Positions 16,782 through 27,028 of a stretch of DNA of 64,000 nt are shown piece by piece. The stretch's first letter is position 1, and every line of letters begins with the position of its first letter. The position numbers were made by a program, and so were the translations under genes. The notes under the pieces were generated by a model. That model saw nothing but the letters and a program-made list of their open reading frames with translations. It was not told the origin of the DNA and searched no databases. The stretch is from Gammaproteobacteria bacterium (GTDB taxonomy: Bacteria > Pseudomonadota > Gammaproteobacteria > HK1), in assembly GCA_022826505.1 (NCBI GenBank), contig JAJDUQ010000262.1, forward strand, positions 1 through 64,000. The letters are read 5' to 3'.

Positions 16782-17693
16782 ATGACCCACGATTCAACCT
16801 CCGTGCCCGAGCCCCGTGGTCACGATGGCACCGCATCCGTGAACACGACGGAGCGAGGGAGCATTGGGGCAAGCGGTGCCGAGCCTGCGCAACGCGGACG
16901 CGGAATTCGAACGAAAGCGGCCGGCCCGGGTTCGATTCCAGGACTTGTCCGGTGCGGCGCACTGGCGGTGGCCGTTCTGGCCGGCGCCGCCCACGGGGAC
17001 GCATCTCTTCGGGACCGGCTCGCGGCCGCCTCGCCGGATCGCGGACAGAAGGCGTTCCGTGCGTGCAGTGCCTGTCATTCCATCGCCGCGGGGACCGCCC
17101 ACACCCTGGGACCCAATCTCCGGGCGGTGATCGGCCGTCCCGTGGCGACGGCGCAAGGGTACGACCGCTACTCGCCGGCCATGCGATCGTACGGAGGAAC
17201 CTGGACTCCCGAGCGCCTCGACCGCTACCTCCGCCAGCCGACGATGGAGGTCGAGGGCACGACCATGGTGTTTCCGGGAATCCCGAACGCCGACGATCGG
17301 GCCGACCTGATCGCGTGGCTCAACCTGAACTCGCCGTCGCCGGCGGACTTCTCGTCGAGCCTCGTCGCGCCGGAGGGTGCGGGAGTCACGGAACGCACGA
17401 ACGACGCGCAGGCCGACAGGGCACCCGCGACGCCTGGTCGCGCACGATCGCCGGTGCTCGGTGTCCTCGTGGCCGGGTCAGGCGCGGAGGAGACCCACGC
17501 CTACTGCACCGCCTGCCACTCCGAACGCATCGTCGCCCAGCAGGGGCTCACCCGCGAGGCCTGGGAGGAGCTGCTGGACGAGATGGTCGAGGAGCACGGC
17601 ATGAACCCGATCGAGGAGCCGGATCGCGACCGCGTGGTCTCCTACCTCTCGGCGAACTACGGTCCCGATCGCCCGAACCTCCCCAACCGCTAG
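16782..17693 (+). CDS. c-type cytochrome with two haem-binding sites
   Basis: The protein has 303 residues. A hydrophobic segment at about 55-71 (LAVAVLAGAAHGDAS) looks like the core of an export signal, but it is preceded by about 54 polar residues, unusually long, so the start may be wrong. Domain 1 has CSACHS (95-100), with TTMVFPG giving a likely axial Met, as in cytochrome c2/c550. A Pro/Ala linker leads to domain 2 with CTACHS (242-247) followed by a helix rich in Glu. That domain resembles the small haem subunit of sulfite dehydrogenases. It is likely a periplasmic electron carrier. The donor enzyme is not in the window. Confidence 0.8.
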   Translation: MTHDSTSVPEPRGHDGTASVNTTERGSIGASGAEPAQRGRGIRTKAAGPGSIPGLVRCGALAVAVLAGAAHGDASLRDRLAAASPDRGQKAFRACSACHSIAAGTAHTLGPNLRAVIGRPVATAQGYDRYSPAMRSYGGTWTPERLDRYLRQPTMEVEGTTMVFPGIPNADDRADLIAWLNLNSPSPADFSSSLVAPEGAGVTERTNDAQADRAPATPGRARSPVLGVLVAGSGAEETHAYCTACHSERIVAQQGLTREAWEELLDEMVEEHGMNPIEEPDRDRVVSYLSANYGPDRPNLPNR

Positions 17694-17715
17694 CACGAAT
17701 TCTTCACCGAACCGC

Positions 17716-17737
17716 GCCGGCCGCAACCGCAGCCGGC
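17716..17737. terminator. Bidirectional hairpin between convergent genes
   Basis: GCCGGC at 17716-17721 and again at 17732-17737 (self-complementary) flank a ten-base loop in the 45-base gap between the cytochrome c stop and the PhyH stop. It is suitably placed to terminate both transcripts. Confidence 0.45.
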
Positions 17738-17738
17738 A

Positions 17739-18527
17739 TCACCCTGCGCCGACGCTCGCGAGCAGGCAATCGTCGGCGAGGGGGACGACGGGGGTCAGGT
17801 CGCGATGATGCTGGTGGTCCGGTCGCCGATGACGGGTCAGCGCGTTGGAAACGGGATTCAGGATGAGCGAGAAGATCATGCGCGGCCACGGCGACATGTT
17901 GATCGACGAGCCGTGCACCAGGGTGTCGCCGAAGATGAGGGCGGTGCCGGGCGGACCCTTGGCGGCAACGAGGCCGCCGGCGTCGATGAGTCGGGTGACG
18001 TTGTCGTTGTCCACCACCCATAACGGATAGCTCGTCGTCTCGGTGTCGAGCGTCGCAGGGGCCGGGCCTCGGCGGTGCGAGCCGCGAATGAAGACCAGCG
18101 GCCCGTTGAACTCGTTCACCTCGTCGAGAAAGATGTGCAGGTTCAGCGCGAGCGGCTCCGGAACCCCGTCTTCGCCGTGGTGGGTGGCGAAGTCGTAGTG
18201 CCACTGCCACACGTCGCCGGAGAACGCTTCCTTCGCGTTCACCTTGACCTGCTGCACGTAGAGCGCGTCGCCGAGGATCTGCATCGCGGGCTCGACGAGA
18301 CGGGGGTGCCGGACCGCGCGGGAATAGACCTCGCTGCGCAGGTGCAAACCCATCGCGGTGCGTACCGCATCGCTCTCCTTCTCTCGGAAGTTCTCCGGGC
18401 GGCGCTCGGCAAACAGCCGAGGCAGCTCCGAGCGCAGCGTCCCGACCTCGGACTCGGAGAACAGCGAGGGAAGGATCAGGAACCCGTCCTCGCGGAATCG
18501 TTCGAGCTGCGTGTGTGTGAGTCTCAT
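17739..18527 (-). CDS. Phytanoyl-CoA dioxygenase (PhyH) family protein
   Basis: The protein has 262 residues. The Fe(II)-binding facial triad is visible as H110-x-D112 in WQWHYDF and H205 in LVHGSS. R216 (SPWPRM) would hold 2-oxoglutarate. The region WHYDFATHHGEDG resembles ectoine hydroxylase and related small-molecule hydroxylases more than human PhyH. The substrate is not predictable. The divergent partner across a short gap is a LysR-type gene on the same strand, so no regulatory pairing is obvious. Confidence 0.82.
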   Translation of the reverse strand: MRLTHTQLERFREDGFLILPSLFSESEVGTLRSELPRLFAERRPENFREKESDAVRTAMGLHLRSEVYSRAVRHPRLVEPAMQILGDALYVQQVKVNAKEAFSGDVWQWHYDFATHHGEDGVPEPLALNLHIFLDEVNEFNGPLVFIRGSHRRGPAPATLDTETTSYPLWVVDNDNVTRLIDAGGLVAAKGPPGTALIFGDTLVHGSSINMSPWPRMIFSLILNPVSNALTRHRRPDHQHHRDLTPVVPLADDCLLASVGAG

Positions 18528-18636
18528 CGCTTCGCGCGTCTCCCGCGCCTCCCGATTCGCCCGGTGCCGACCGAGCCAACGCCATTGGTGCCCGAAGTCC
18601 CGTCACCCCCAATGAGCCACTGTCCGACCGGCGTCG

Positions 18637-19545
18637 TCAACCCGCCGCTTCGCTGATGACCCACTCGCGGAACGCCGAGCTCATGGGTTCGTCCGCCGTT
18701 GCCTCCGGGCCCACGAGGTAGTAACGCAGGCTCTGGTGCATGGAGACGTCGAACGGCTTGACCAGACGTCCCGCCTCGATGTCGTCGGCCGAGAGCACGC
18801 TGCTGGCCAGCGCCACGCCCTGGCCGGCGAGCGCCGCGTCCATCATCAGTCCGTAACTGCCGGGCGCGAACTCGGGACCCTGCGTGGAATCGACATTCTC
18901 GACCCCTGCCGCCCGCAGCCACATCGCCCAGTCCGGCCACGTCGGCTGCCCCGCCGCCCAGTCCTGGCGCAGGAGGCGATGCCACTGCAGGTCTTCGGGA
19001 TGCGCGAGTGGATGCGGACCCTCGAGGAGCGCCGGGCTGCACACCGGAAAGACCTCGTCCTCGAACAGCACGTCGCACCGCAGCCCCGGGTAGTGCCCGT
19101 CGCCGTATCGAATGGCGAGATCGACGTCCTCACGCGTGAACTCGACCACCCTGGAGGTCGCGTCCAGCCTGATTTCAATCCCCGGATGCCGCTCCCTGAA
19201 TCGATCGAGGCGACGCACGAGCCATTTCGCCCCGAAGTTGGGTTCCACACTGACCGTCAGGGGACGCCGCACGGTACGCCGGTAGAACGCCTCCATGGTC
19301 CGCGCGAGCTGATCGAAGCCGTCGCTCACCCCCGGCAACAGCGCCTGGCCGGCGACGGTGAGTTCCACGGATCGGTTCAGGCGCACGAAGAGCGTCTCGC
19401 CCAGATAGGACTCCAGTGTGCGCACCTGCTGGCCGACCGCGGCGGGGGTGACGTGAAGCTCTTCCGCCGCGCGGCTGAAGCTCATGTGCCGGCCTGCCGC
19501 CTCGAAGGCCCGGAGCGAATTGAGGGAAGGAAGGCGCCGTTTCAC
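18637..19545 (-). CDS. LysR-type regulator, GcvA-like
   Basis: The protein has 302 residues. The N-terminus PSLNSLRAFEAAGRHMSFSR with an HTH (AAEELHVTPAAVGQQVRTLE) is characteristic of the GcvA subgroup. The effector domain begins near residue 95. The start is GTG at 19545. A strong GGAGGTGAG sequence lies about 20 bases further upstream, too far for that GTG, and no better in-frame start exists. It is divergent from the DUF1127 gene, so the shared 131-base region is a plausible target. Confidence 0.85.
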   Translation of the reverse strand: MKRRLPSLNSLRAFEAAGRHMSFSRAAEELHVTPAAVGQQVRTLESYLGETLFVRLNRSVELTVAGQALLPGVSDGFDQLARTMEAFYRRTVRRPLTVSVEPNFGAKWLVRRLDRFRERHPGIEIRLDATSRVVEFTREDVDLAIRYGDGHYPGLRCDVLFEDEVFPVCSPALLEGPHPLAHPEDLQWHRLLRQDWAAGQPTWPDWAMWLRAAGVENVDSTQGPEFAPGSYGLMMDAALAGQGVALASSVLSADDIEAGRLVKPFDVSMHQSLRYYLVGPEATADEPMSSAFREWVISEAAG

Positions 19546-19586
19546 AAGGGCAAGGAATTCTATATCTCACCTCCAGCGATCATACG

Positions 19587-19615
19587 TTGTGAATGACCGG
19601 ATTGGAACATATATT
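19587..19615 (+). promoter_or_regulatory. Sigma-70-type promoter for the DUF1127 gene
   Basis: TTGTGA at 19587-19592 and TATATT at 19610-19615 are separated by exactly 17 bases, 61 bases ahead of the DUF1127 start. The region is markedly AT-richer than its surroundings and faces away from the LysR-type gene. Confidence 0.55.
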
Positions 19616-19676
19616 CTGTGGTCAATACACCGGCCGGATGATCGTCCGATTCGAATACAAGGTGAGGAAAACTATC

Positions 19677-20156
19677 ATGAAGGCAACCGCATCGAACGAG
19701 AATGGAACCGGCCGCCCGGTCACCGCATTCGCGATGCAGGAGACCGCAATCGCGCCCGCCCGGAACATCGTGCCCGACCGCCGTGCAGCGAATGCCGACG
19801 ACTTTCATCCGAAGTTCCCGCAGGTCGTCGAGGCCGCGGCCGCCCGGGTCGGGCGGGCAATTGCCGGTTTCGTGCAAGGACTGCGTGACCATGCGGAGCG
19901 TCGCCGCACCGTGCGCGAGCTGCGTCGGCTCGGGCGCTCCCGTCTTGCCGATATCGGTATCGAGCCGAACGACATCGAGCGAGTGGTGGCTGGCATGGTC
20001 GCCGCACGACGGAGCCGCAGCACGAACTCGGGACGCCGCCGGCCGGCGCCAGGTTCCGCCGCACCTTCGGGAACGTCCGCACGCGACGCCCGGGGGACCT
20101 CGCCCATGTCACGAACCGGCGTCGCACCCGATCCGGGCGGTCGGGCGGAGAGGTAG
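19677..20156 (+). CDS. DUF1127 domain protein
   Basis: The protein has 159 residues from ATG 19677 with an AGGTGAGG site. Residues about 75-110 form the DUF1127 motif (TVRELRRLGRSRLADIGI then IERVVAGM), an Arg-rich helical element found in small alpha- and gammaproteobacterial proteins. Some of these bind RNA and affect phosphate and carbon stress responses. The C-terminal 45 residues are low-complexity, rich in Arg, Gly, Ser and Pro, and longer than in the usual 45-80 residue members. The start could therefore be internal, or the tail may be a lineage-specific extension. Confidence 0.7.
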   Translation: MKATASNENGTGRPVTAFAMQETAIAPARNIVPDRRAANADDFHPKFPQVVEAAAARVGRAIAGFVQGLRDHAERRRTVRELRRLGRSRLADIGIEPNDIERVVAGMVAARRSRSTNSGRRRPAPGSAAPSGTSARDARGTSPMSRTGVAPDPGGRAER

Positions 20157-20191
20157 TGTACGGCCGGGACGAGGAACGTCCGATTCCACGC

Positions 20192-20213
20192 ACGGGCGCC
20201 GGCCGGCGCCCGT
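20192..20213. terminator. Perfect 22-base palindrome between DUF1127 and the SelW-like gene
   Basis: Arms ACGGGCGCCGG (20192-20202) and CCGGCGCCCGT (20203-20213) are perfectly complementary. The element sits in the 72-base gap between two convergent stops, 36 bases from the first and 16 from the second, and would fold into a very stable hairpin in either transcript. Confidence 0.6.
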
Positions 20214-20228
20214 CTCGAACCTGCCGTT

Positions 20229-20450
20229 TCAGGCGCGCGCCGCAATCGCCTCCACTTCCTTCCACTTCGGGAAGCGGCCTGTCGCCTTCTTCGAGTAGAC
20301 GAGATCACCATTGAGGGTGATTTCGAACACGCCGCCCGAACTCTTCACCAGCTCGATGTCGGCGTCGTCAATCCGGGACAACCTGTCGCTCACACGGAGC
20401 GCTTCGGGTTCATACCCTCAAGCACCGCAATATTCGATCCTGAACTTCAT
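20229..20450 (-). CDS. SelW-like selenoprotein (Rdx family) with in-frame UGA
   Basis: Reading the minus strand from ATG 20450 (GGGAGAGG ribosome site seven bases upstream) gives MKFRIEYCGAU, with codon 11 TGA at 20418-20420. The frame then continues for 62 more codons to a second TGA at 20229-20231. The sequence after the first UGA is typical of SelT/SelW/SelH proteins: GYEPEALRVSDRL, then SSGGVFEITLNGDLVYSKK and ATGRFPKW. The C8-G-A-U11 motif matches the CxxU redox centre of selenoprotein W. A hairpin follows at the correct distance for a bacterial SECIS element. The product is a 73-residue thioredoxin-fold redox protein. Ordinary gene callers stop at codon 11 and miss it. No selA/B/C/D genes are visible in this window. 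Confidence 0.8.
20387..20401 (-). promoter_or_regulatory. Candidate bacterial SECIS hairpin
   Basis: On the minus strand, CGCTC and GAGCG form a five-base-pair stem around loop CGTGT. It starts 17 bases after the in-frame UGA, and the loop contains G and U. A smaller GGGT-ATGA-ACCC hairpin (20406-20417) directly follows the UGA. Stem length, loop size and distance fit the general bacterial SECIS pattern recognised by SelB. Confidence 0.5.
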
Positions 20451-20840
20451 CGTTGCCTCTCCCGCAAGTGCTCACTTTCCCGGCGCAAGGATACATTCCG
20501 AGCCTTCCGTGTACCACGCGCACACGCACGCGCGGCCCAAGCGATTTCCGGTAGCGTTCGCCGTCGACATGGAAAGCGGTGAGTCAGCCGGCGAGTTCCT
20601 TCTCCCCGACGATGTCGGCCACCCGGGCGGCCTTGCCAACGACCGCCGGGGCACGCTCTTCGTCGCCGACCGAAGCAGCTCGGCAGCCGCCATTGTCGAA
20701 CCCCCTTCCCGGCACCGGCCCCGCATCCTCGCGGCGGCCGAACCGCCTCGGCCATTGATTGAGGAAGGCAGTGGTGGCCGCGAAGCGACCTGCGGCCAAC
20801 CCTTCGCGGCAGGAATCCGCATCGCTCCCGACTCATCGGG
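20451..20840. other. Non-coding stretch with a possible gene remnant
   Basis: There are 390 bases between the SelW-like start and the UspA stop. On the plus strand, 20565-20670 reads DMESGESAGEFLLPDD then GHPGGLANDRRGTLFVADR. This resembles an NHL/SMP-30 repeat (HPGGLAVDxxGTLYVAD), without a recognisable rest. It may be a decayed six-bladed propeller gene. Otherwise it must contain the promoter for the SelW-like gene, which I cannot define. Confidence 0.35.
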
Positions 20841-21665
20841 TCAGTGGGTCAGCAAGGTCGGGGCGGTCATGTGGCGCAGGATGTGGCGGGTTGCACCACC
20901 GAACACGAACTCGCGAAAACGGGTGTGCCCATACGCTCCCATGACCAGCAAGTCGGCGGCGTGGTCGGACACGGCGTTGAGAATGGCGTCGCCGACCTCG
21001 ATGTCGCCGGCGATGGTGTGGCCGACATCCGTCTTGACGCCGTGGCGCGCGAGATGGCCCGCGATTTCGGCGCCGGGCAGATGATCGTGGTCGGGATTGA
21101 CGCTGAATACCGTCACCTCGTCGGCGGCCCTGAGGATCGGCATGGCGTCACGTACGGCCCGGCTGCTTTCGCGGCTCCCGTTCCAGGCGATCACGACCTT
21201 CCCGACAGCCTTGTCGAACGTACCGGCGTAGGGGACGACGATGGTCGGCGACCCAGAAGCCACCACCACCTCCTCGGCCAGGTCGTAGCCGCGCCCGCTC
21301 GCGGACGAGCCGTGCACGGCCTGACTGACGACGACGAAGTCGGCATAGCGGGCCTGAGTCGCCAGGATCGGGGGAGATCTGTCCTCCTCCATGCGCCACT
21401 CGTGGGACAGCCCGGCACTGCCCGCCCGACGCTCGAACTCGGTGCGGAGCTTGCCGGCGGTCCCTTGCGTCGCGTCTTCATAGCGCCGCAGCACCTCCTG
21501 GGCAAGAGGACCCTCGGCATACGGGTAGGTCCCCGGCAGCCCGGCGTAGGCAAACAGACCAACGAGGTGCGCTCCATGCCTTTCAGCCAGATTGACCGCC
21601 AGCGCGATCCGCACCGAATTGCGCGCGTCGCGGTCGACCTGTACCAGAATGTTCCTGATTGTCAC
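20841..21665 (-). CDS. Tandem universal stress protein (UspA family)
   Basis: The protein has 274 residues, starting at GTG 21665 with GGAGG nine bases upstream. Two Usp domains are joined: residues about 1-145 (TIRNILVQVDRD) and about 150-274 (KVVIAWNGSRES). The second has the ATP-binding G-2x-G-9x-G(S/T)-like end in VMGAYGHTRFREFVFGGATR. Such tandem proteins act in general stress survival. Upstream open frame to 22067 has no Usp similarity and is not included. Confidence 0.85.
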   Translation of the reverse strand: MTIRNILVQVDRDARNSVRIALAVNLAERHGAHLVGLFAYAGLPGTYPYAEGPLAQEVLRRYEDATQGTAGKLRTEFERRAGSAGLSHEWRMEEDRSPPILATQARYADFVVVSQAVHGSSASGRGYDLAEEVVVASGSPTIVVPYAGTFDKAVGKVVIAWNGSRESSRAVRDAMPILRAADEVTVFSVNPDHDHLPGAEIAGHLARHGVKTDVGHTIAGDIEVGDAILNAVSDHAADLLVMGAYGHTRFREFVFGGATRHILRHMTAPTLLTH

Positions 21666-22039
21666 GTTCAACGTCCTCCGTATTGCCCCCGGGGAGCCGA
21701 AGCAAGCATTCGAATCGGCTCCCGGCGAAGTGCGCGGACCCTCCCTTCGGCCTGCCCGATGGCAATCCGCCTCGGCGCCGCCATGGCAGCCTTGTCTGCG
21801 GCGATCACGACTCGGAGCACACCCCGATCGAAACCGGCTGAAGCGTTGTTGCCGCACGCCTCGAGCGGCGACAATGGTTCGACTCTCTTCGGCTTCGTCT
21901 CGAGCCGTGCATCGGCGCGATGCGTCGACATTGTTCTCGGAGACGACCCGATTGCAATTCCGGGCGAGCACGTAAGTAGGTGCTCGTAACTCCGGGGCGA
22001 GGCTCGTCGTGGTCGGCTCGCCGCAATCCGACGGCGCGT
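21666..22039. other. Non-coding stretch
   Basis: These 374 bases hold the 5' region of the usp gene and the decayed downstream part of the adjacent symporter remnant. I see no intact gene and no convincing promoter hexamers. Confidence 0.4.
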
Positions 22040-22245
22040 GCACCGCCTTCATCGGCGAAGCCGTCAAGGGAGGCGCCCACGCCCGGGCGGACCAGGTTGA
22101 GGGCGATCAGGCCGATGGTTGCGGCAAGGAAGCTCGTCAGGACGTAGTGGCCGAGCGTCTTGCCGAACAGCCGTCCGATGGCTCGTCCGCTGCCCGGGGA
22201 GGCGATCCCGGAGACGATGGAGGCCATGACCAGGGGACGATGATC
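22040..22245 (-). pseudogene. Remnant of a sodium:dicarboxylate symporter (SDF/GltP family)
   Basis: The minus strand encodes PLVMASIVSGIASPGSGRA, then GKTLGHYVLTSFLAATIGL and NLVRPGVG. These are the first membrane spans of a GltP/DctA-type Na+/dicarboxylate symporter. Upstream, MIIVP is displaced by one base (MIIVPW versus PLVM), and downstream the homology vanishes within about 70 codons. Only a frameshifted fragment of a roughly 420-residue gene remains. Confidence 0.7.
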
Positions 22246-22349
22246 ATGCGCGGCAGACGCATGTTCCTTTCTCACCGAGTCACGGCTGCGGACCCGGATC
22301 CGGCTGCGTTCGCTGCGTTGAACATGACCCTCCGACACGGCATCCCGGC

Positions 22350-23174
22350 ATGACCCGAAGCCCCGCTCGACAAGGGCGCAAGGAGACGCTCGCCTCGAAG
22401 GCGGACGTCCACGCGCTGTATCAGCAGGCAGTGCAATGCGTGGAGGCGGAGATCGACTTCGTCGACGAGACCTTCGCGGCGCTGCGAGGACGCAAGGCGA
22501 GGCACCTGCGCGAAGACTTCTGCGGTACCGCGCACGCCGCGTGCGAGTGGGTCCGGCGCCGGCGCACGAACCGGGCGGTGGCCATCGACATCGACGCCGA
22601 CGTCCTGGAATGGGGCCGCCGCCACAACGTCGAACCGCTGGGGCGCTCGTCCCGGCGTATCGAGCTGGTCCACGCCGACGTGCTCGAAGCCGACCGCACC
22701 GGCATGGACGCGGTGCTCGCGATGAACTTCAGCTACTGGGTACTGCATGACCGCGCCGGGCTGCGCGCCTACTTCGAGAAGGTACTCGATGCGCTGGTCG
22801 AGGACGGCGTGTTCTTCCTCGACGCCTACGGCGGATACGATGCCTTCCGGGAGATGAAGGAAACGACCGAGAACGACGGGTTCACCTACATCTGGGACCA
22901 GGCGTGGTACGACCCGATCACCGGTCGCAATCGCTGCCGCATCCACTTCCGGTTCCCCGACGGCTCTCGTATCCGGGATGCGTTCGTCTACGAGTGGCGG
23001 CTGTGGACCCTGCCGGAGATCCGCGAGGTCCTCCAGGAGGCGGGATTCTGCGACGTCACCGTGTACTGGCAGGGCACCGACGAGAAGACCGGCGAAGGCA
23101 ACGGGGAATTCGCGCCGGCCGAGCACGGAGAGGCGGACGCCGGCTGGATTACCTACATCACCGCCTTGAAGTAG
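22350..23174 (+). CDS. Class I SAM-dependent methyltransferase
   Basis: The protein has 274 residues. A Rossmann-type methyltransferase core is visible: LREDFCGTAHAACEW (motif I region, near residue 55), the acidic VAIDIDADVLEWG, VHADVLE, and AMNFSYWVLHD as motif IV. The C-terminal part (FHFRFPDGSRIRDAF onward) is typical of a conserved group of small-molecule methyltransferases of unknown substrate. The gene lies 50 bases ahead of acs on the same strand and may share its transcript. Confidence 0.8.
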   Translation: MTRSPARQGRKETLASKADVHALYQQAVQCVEAEIDFVDETFAALRGRKARHLREDFCGTAHAACEWVRRRRTNRAVAIDIDADVLEWGRRHNVEPLGRSSRRIELVHADVLEADRTGMDAVLAMNFSYWVLHDRAGLRAYFEKVLDALVEDGVFFLDAYGGYDAFREMKETTENDGFTYIWDQAWYDPITGRNRCRIHFRFPDGSRIRDAFVYEWRLWTLPEIREVLQEAGFCDVTVYWQGTDEKTGEGNGEFAPAEHGEADAGWITYITALK

Positions 23175-23224
23175 GATTGACTCGATACCGACAGTGAGCA
23201 AGAGCAAGGGCTCGAGGAGGAGAC

Positions 23225-25165
<1,941 letters not shown>

Positions 25166-25200
25166 GCCGATCGCCTGACGGGTTCGCGAACGCGAATTCG

Positions 25201-26679
25201 GTGAACGCGTCGAACGGCAACCCTGGCGACGGGTCATCCACCGGCGAGGCGGCGCCTGTCCAGGCGCTTCTCGCCGCATTCGACGAAACCGTCCGTGAAT
25301 CGCACGTGCAGGAGCGATTCGGGGATGCCGGCCGCGCGTTCTCGAACGTGCTCGGAACGTGGACCGAGCCGTTCGCGGCGGCAATGCGGGAGTTCGAGCC
25401 GTCGGCCCATTCGCGGGCCGCCGCGCACGCGATGGCCGATCTTGCCCGCCTCACGGGCACATTCGCACGCGACACGGCGCAGCAGCTCGCAAGCGCCGCG
25501 TCGGACAGCCCGGACCCTGCATCCGGCGAATGTCAGTCCGTTCTCGCCGCGCGCATCGACGATGCGTTTCGGGCGTTCTCGTCGAGTCCCGAGTTCGACA
25601 GCGCACGGCGCCACGCCGCCGCCACCGTCATGGACTGGCTGGAGCGTGATCCCGCGTCCGCACGTGCCCTCGCCCGTGCCCTTGAAACGCCGCCGGCGAA
25701 GGCCGGGCCGCTTGCCCGACCATGGGCGGACGAACCCCGGGCGGCCATGCTGGACGCCAATGCGACGCTGATTCGATATGCGGGCGAGCGAACGGCCCGC
25801 GCCTCCCTGCTGCTGGTCCCGGGCTTCATGGTCGACCCGGACATCTTCGACATCGATCCGCAACGATCGGTCGTGCGCACCCTCGTTGCGCATGGGGTCG
25901 ATACCTGGCGGCTCGACTGGGGCCGGCCGGACGAGACGGGCGATCGGCCCACCGTCGCGGACCGGATCGACCGGATCGACCGCGCCGTCGACACGGTTCG
26001 GGACGTGACCGACGGACGGCGCCCTGCGCTCGCCGGGCACTTCCACGGAGGCCTGCTCGCCTTGCTCTACTGCATCCGCCGTCCTGACAAGGTCGGTGGG
26101 CTCGTCACCCTGTCGACCCCGGTCGAGTTCGCGTCCGGATCCGATACCCTGGCCGACTGGCTCCGCGCGTGCAACGCAGAACGGCTGGCCGACCTGTTCG
26201 GCGACGTTCCGGGAGCGGTGAGCGCTTTCCTGATGGCGGCCGCGTCGCCGATGCAATCGTGCGGGGCGGGGCTGTTCACCCTGCTCGAAGGCATTGACAC
26301 CACGTCCGGGGCCGCCCGCGCGGCCCGGGTCGAGCGGGCCCGCCGATTCCCGCCCGCATTCCCGGGAGAGACGTTTCGCGGGCTCTACCGAACGTTCTAC
26401 CGCGACAACGCATTCGTGGCCGAAGGCGGCGCGGTATTCGACGGCCACCGCTACGAACCGGCAAGCCTCGCCACGCCGCTCCTGAACGTATTCGGAATCC
26501 ACGATCGCATCGTCCCGCCCGGCGCCTCGGCTCCACTCGCGGAGCTTGCGCAGGTCGCATTCGCCACCACCCGGGAGCACCGTGGCGGGCACTTCGACCT
26601 CATCACCGGCCACCGCACGCACACCGAACTCCTGCCCGACGTCGCCGCGTGGCTGATCGAGCACAACTCTCGGAGCTGA
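25201..26679 (+). CDS. PHA synthase-like alpha/beta hydrolase with Phe at the nucleophile position
   Basis: The protein has 492 residues from GTG 25201, 35 bases after acs. The C-terminal 290 residues match PhaC (class III-like): VPGFMVDPDIFDIDP, WRLDWGRP, then the lipase-box region AGHFHGG, and PDKVGGLVTLSTPVEF. D435 (FGIHDRI) and H464 (RGGHFD) fit the catalytic Asp and His. The expected G-x-C-x-G reads G279-H-F281-H-G283: codon TTC at 26041-26043, where TGC would give Cys. As read, it lacks the nucleophile needed for polymerisation. It may be an inactive accessory or carrier-type paralogue, or a one-base error. The N-terminal 180 residues are Ala-rich helix without a recognised domain. Confidence 0.75.
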   Translation: MNASNGNPGDGSSTGEAAPVQALLAAFDETVRESHVQERFGDAGRAFSNVLGTWTEPFAAAMREFEPSAHSRAAAHAMADLARLTGTFARDTAQQLASAASDSPDPASGECQSVLAARIDDAFRAFSSSPEFDSARRHAAATVMDWLERDPASARALARALETPPAKAGPLARPWADEPRAAMLDANATLIRYAGERTARASLLLVPGFMVDPDIFDIDPQRSVVRTLVAHGVDTWRLDWGRPDETGDRPTVADRIDRIDRAVDTVRDVTDGRRPALAGHFHGGLLALLYCIRRPDKVGGLVTLSTPVEFASGSDTLADWLRACNAERLADLFGDVPGAVSAFLMAAASPMQSCGAGLFTLLEGIDTTSGAARAARVERARRFPPAFPGETFRGLYRTFYRDNAFVAEGGAVFDGHRYEPASLATPLLNVFGIHDRIVPPGASAPLAELAQVAFATTREHRGGHFDLITGHRTHTELLPDVAAWLIEHNSRS

Positions 26680-27028
26680 AGCCCGGGGCAGCGGCAGCCG
26701 CGAAATTTCACCGAACCGACGAGGCGTTCAGGCGCCACGCCGTGACGGGAGGGATCGGGCAAGGCCGCCCGCATCCTTCTCGGACACGACGTTGCGAACA
26801 TCGGGAACCCGATCGAGGTCGTCTGGATGGCGGCGGAATACCTGCCCGTCGCCTCGGACGGCGCACATGAGCCCGCCGCGCGCCGCAGACCACGATGCGA
26901 TCGTCGAGGGCGGCGGCATGGCGAGAACCGCGGCCGCCGTCACGCGGGAGCCGGTCCACCAACACCTTGCGGGATCGTTCGAGATCGGCATGCGGTTCCA
27001 CTCCCGCACCGGTTGGCGGCCGATCGGG
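26680..27028. other. Non-coding stretch between convergent PHA genes
   Basis: These 349 bases separate the PhaC-like stop and the DUF6489 stop. I find short overlapping frames without family similarity, no clear hairpin with a T-run and no repeats. Confidence 0.4.

Noticed and set aside
16915-16945. GGGTTCGATTCC, which looks like a tRNA T-arm
   Set aside because: The flanking bases do not form T-arm or acceptor stems, no anticodon arm lies upstream, and the site is inside the cytochrome c coding frame.
20311-21084. Plus-strand frame covering the SelW-like and Usp genes
   Set aside because: It is antisense to both. Only a short NHL-like stretch (20565-20670) had any resemblance to a known family and that is reported as a possible relic.
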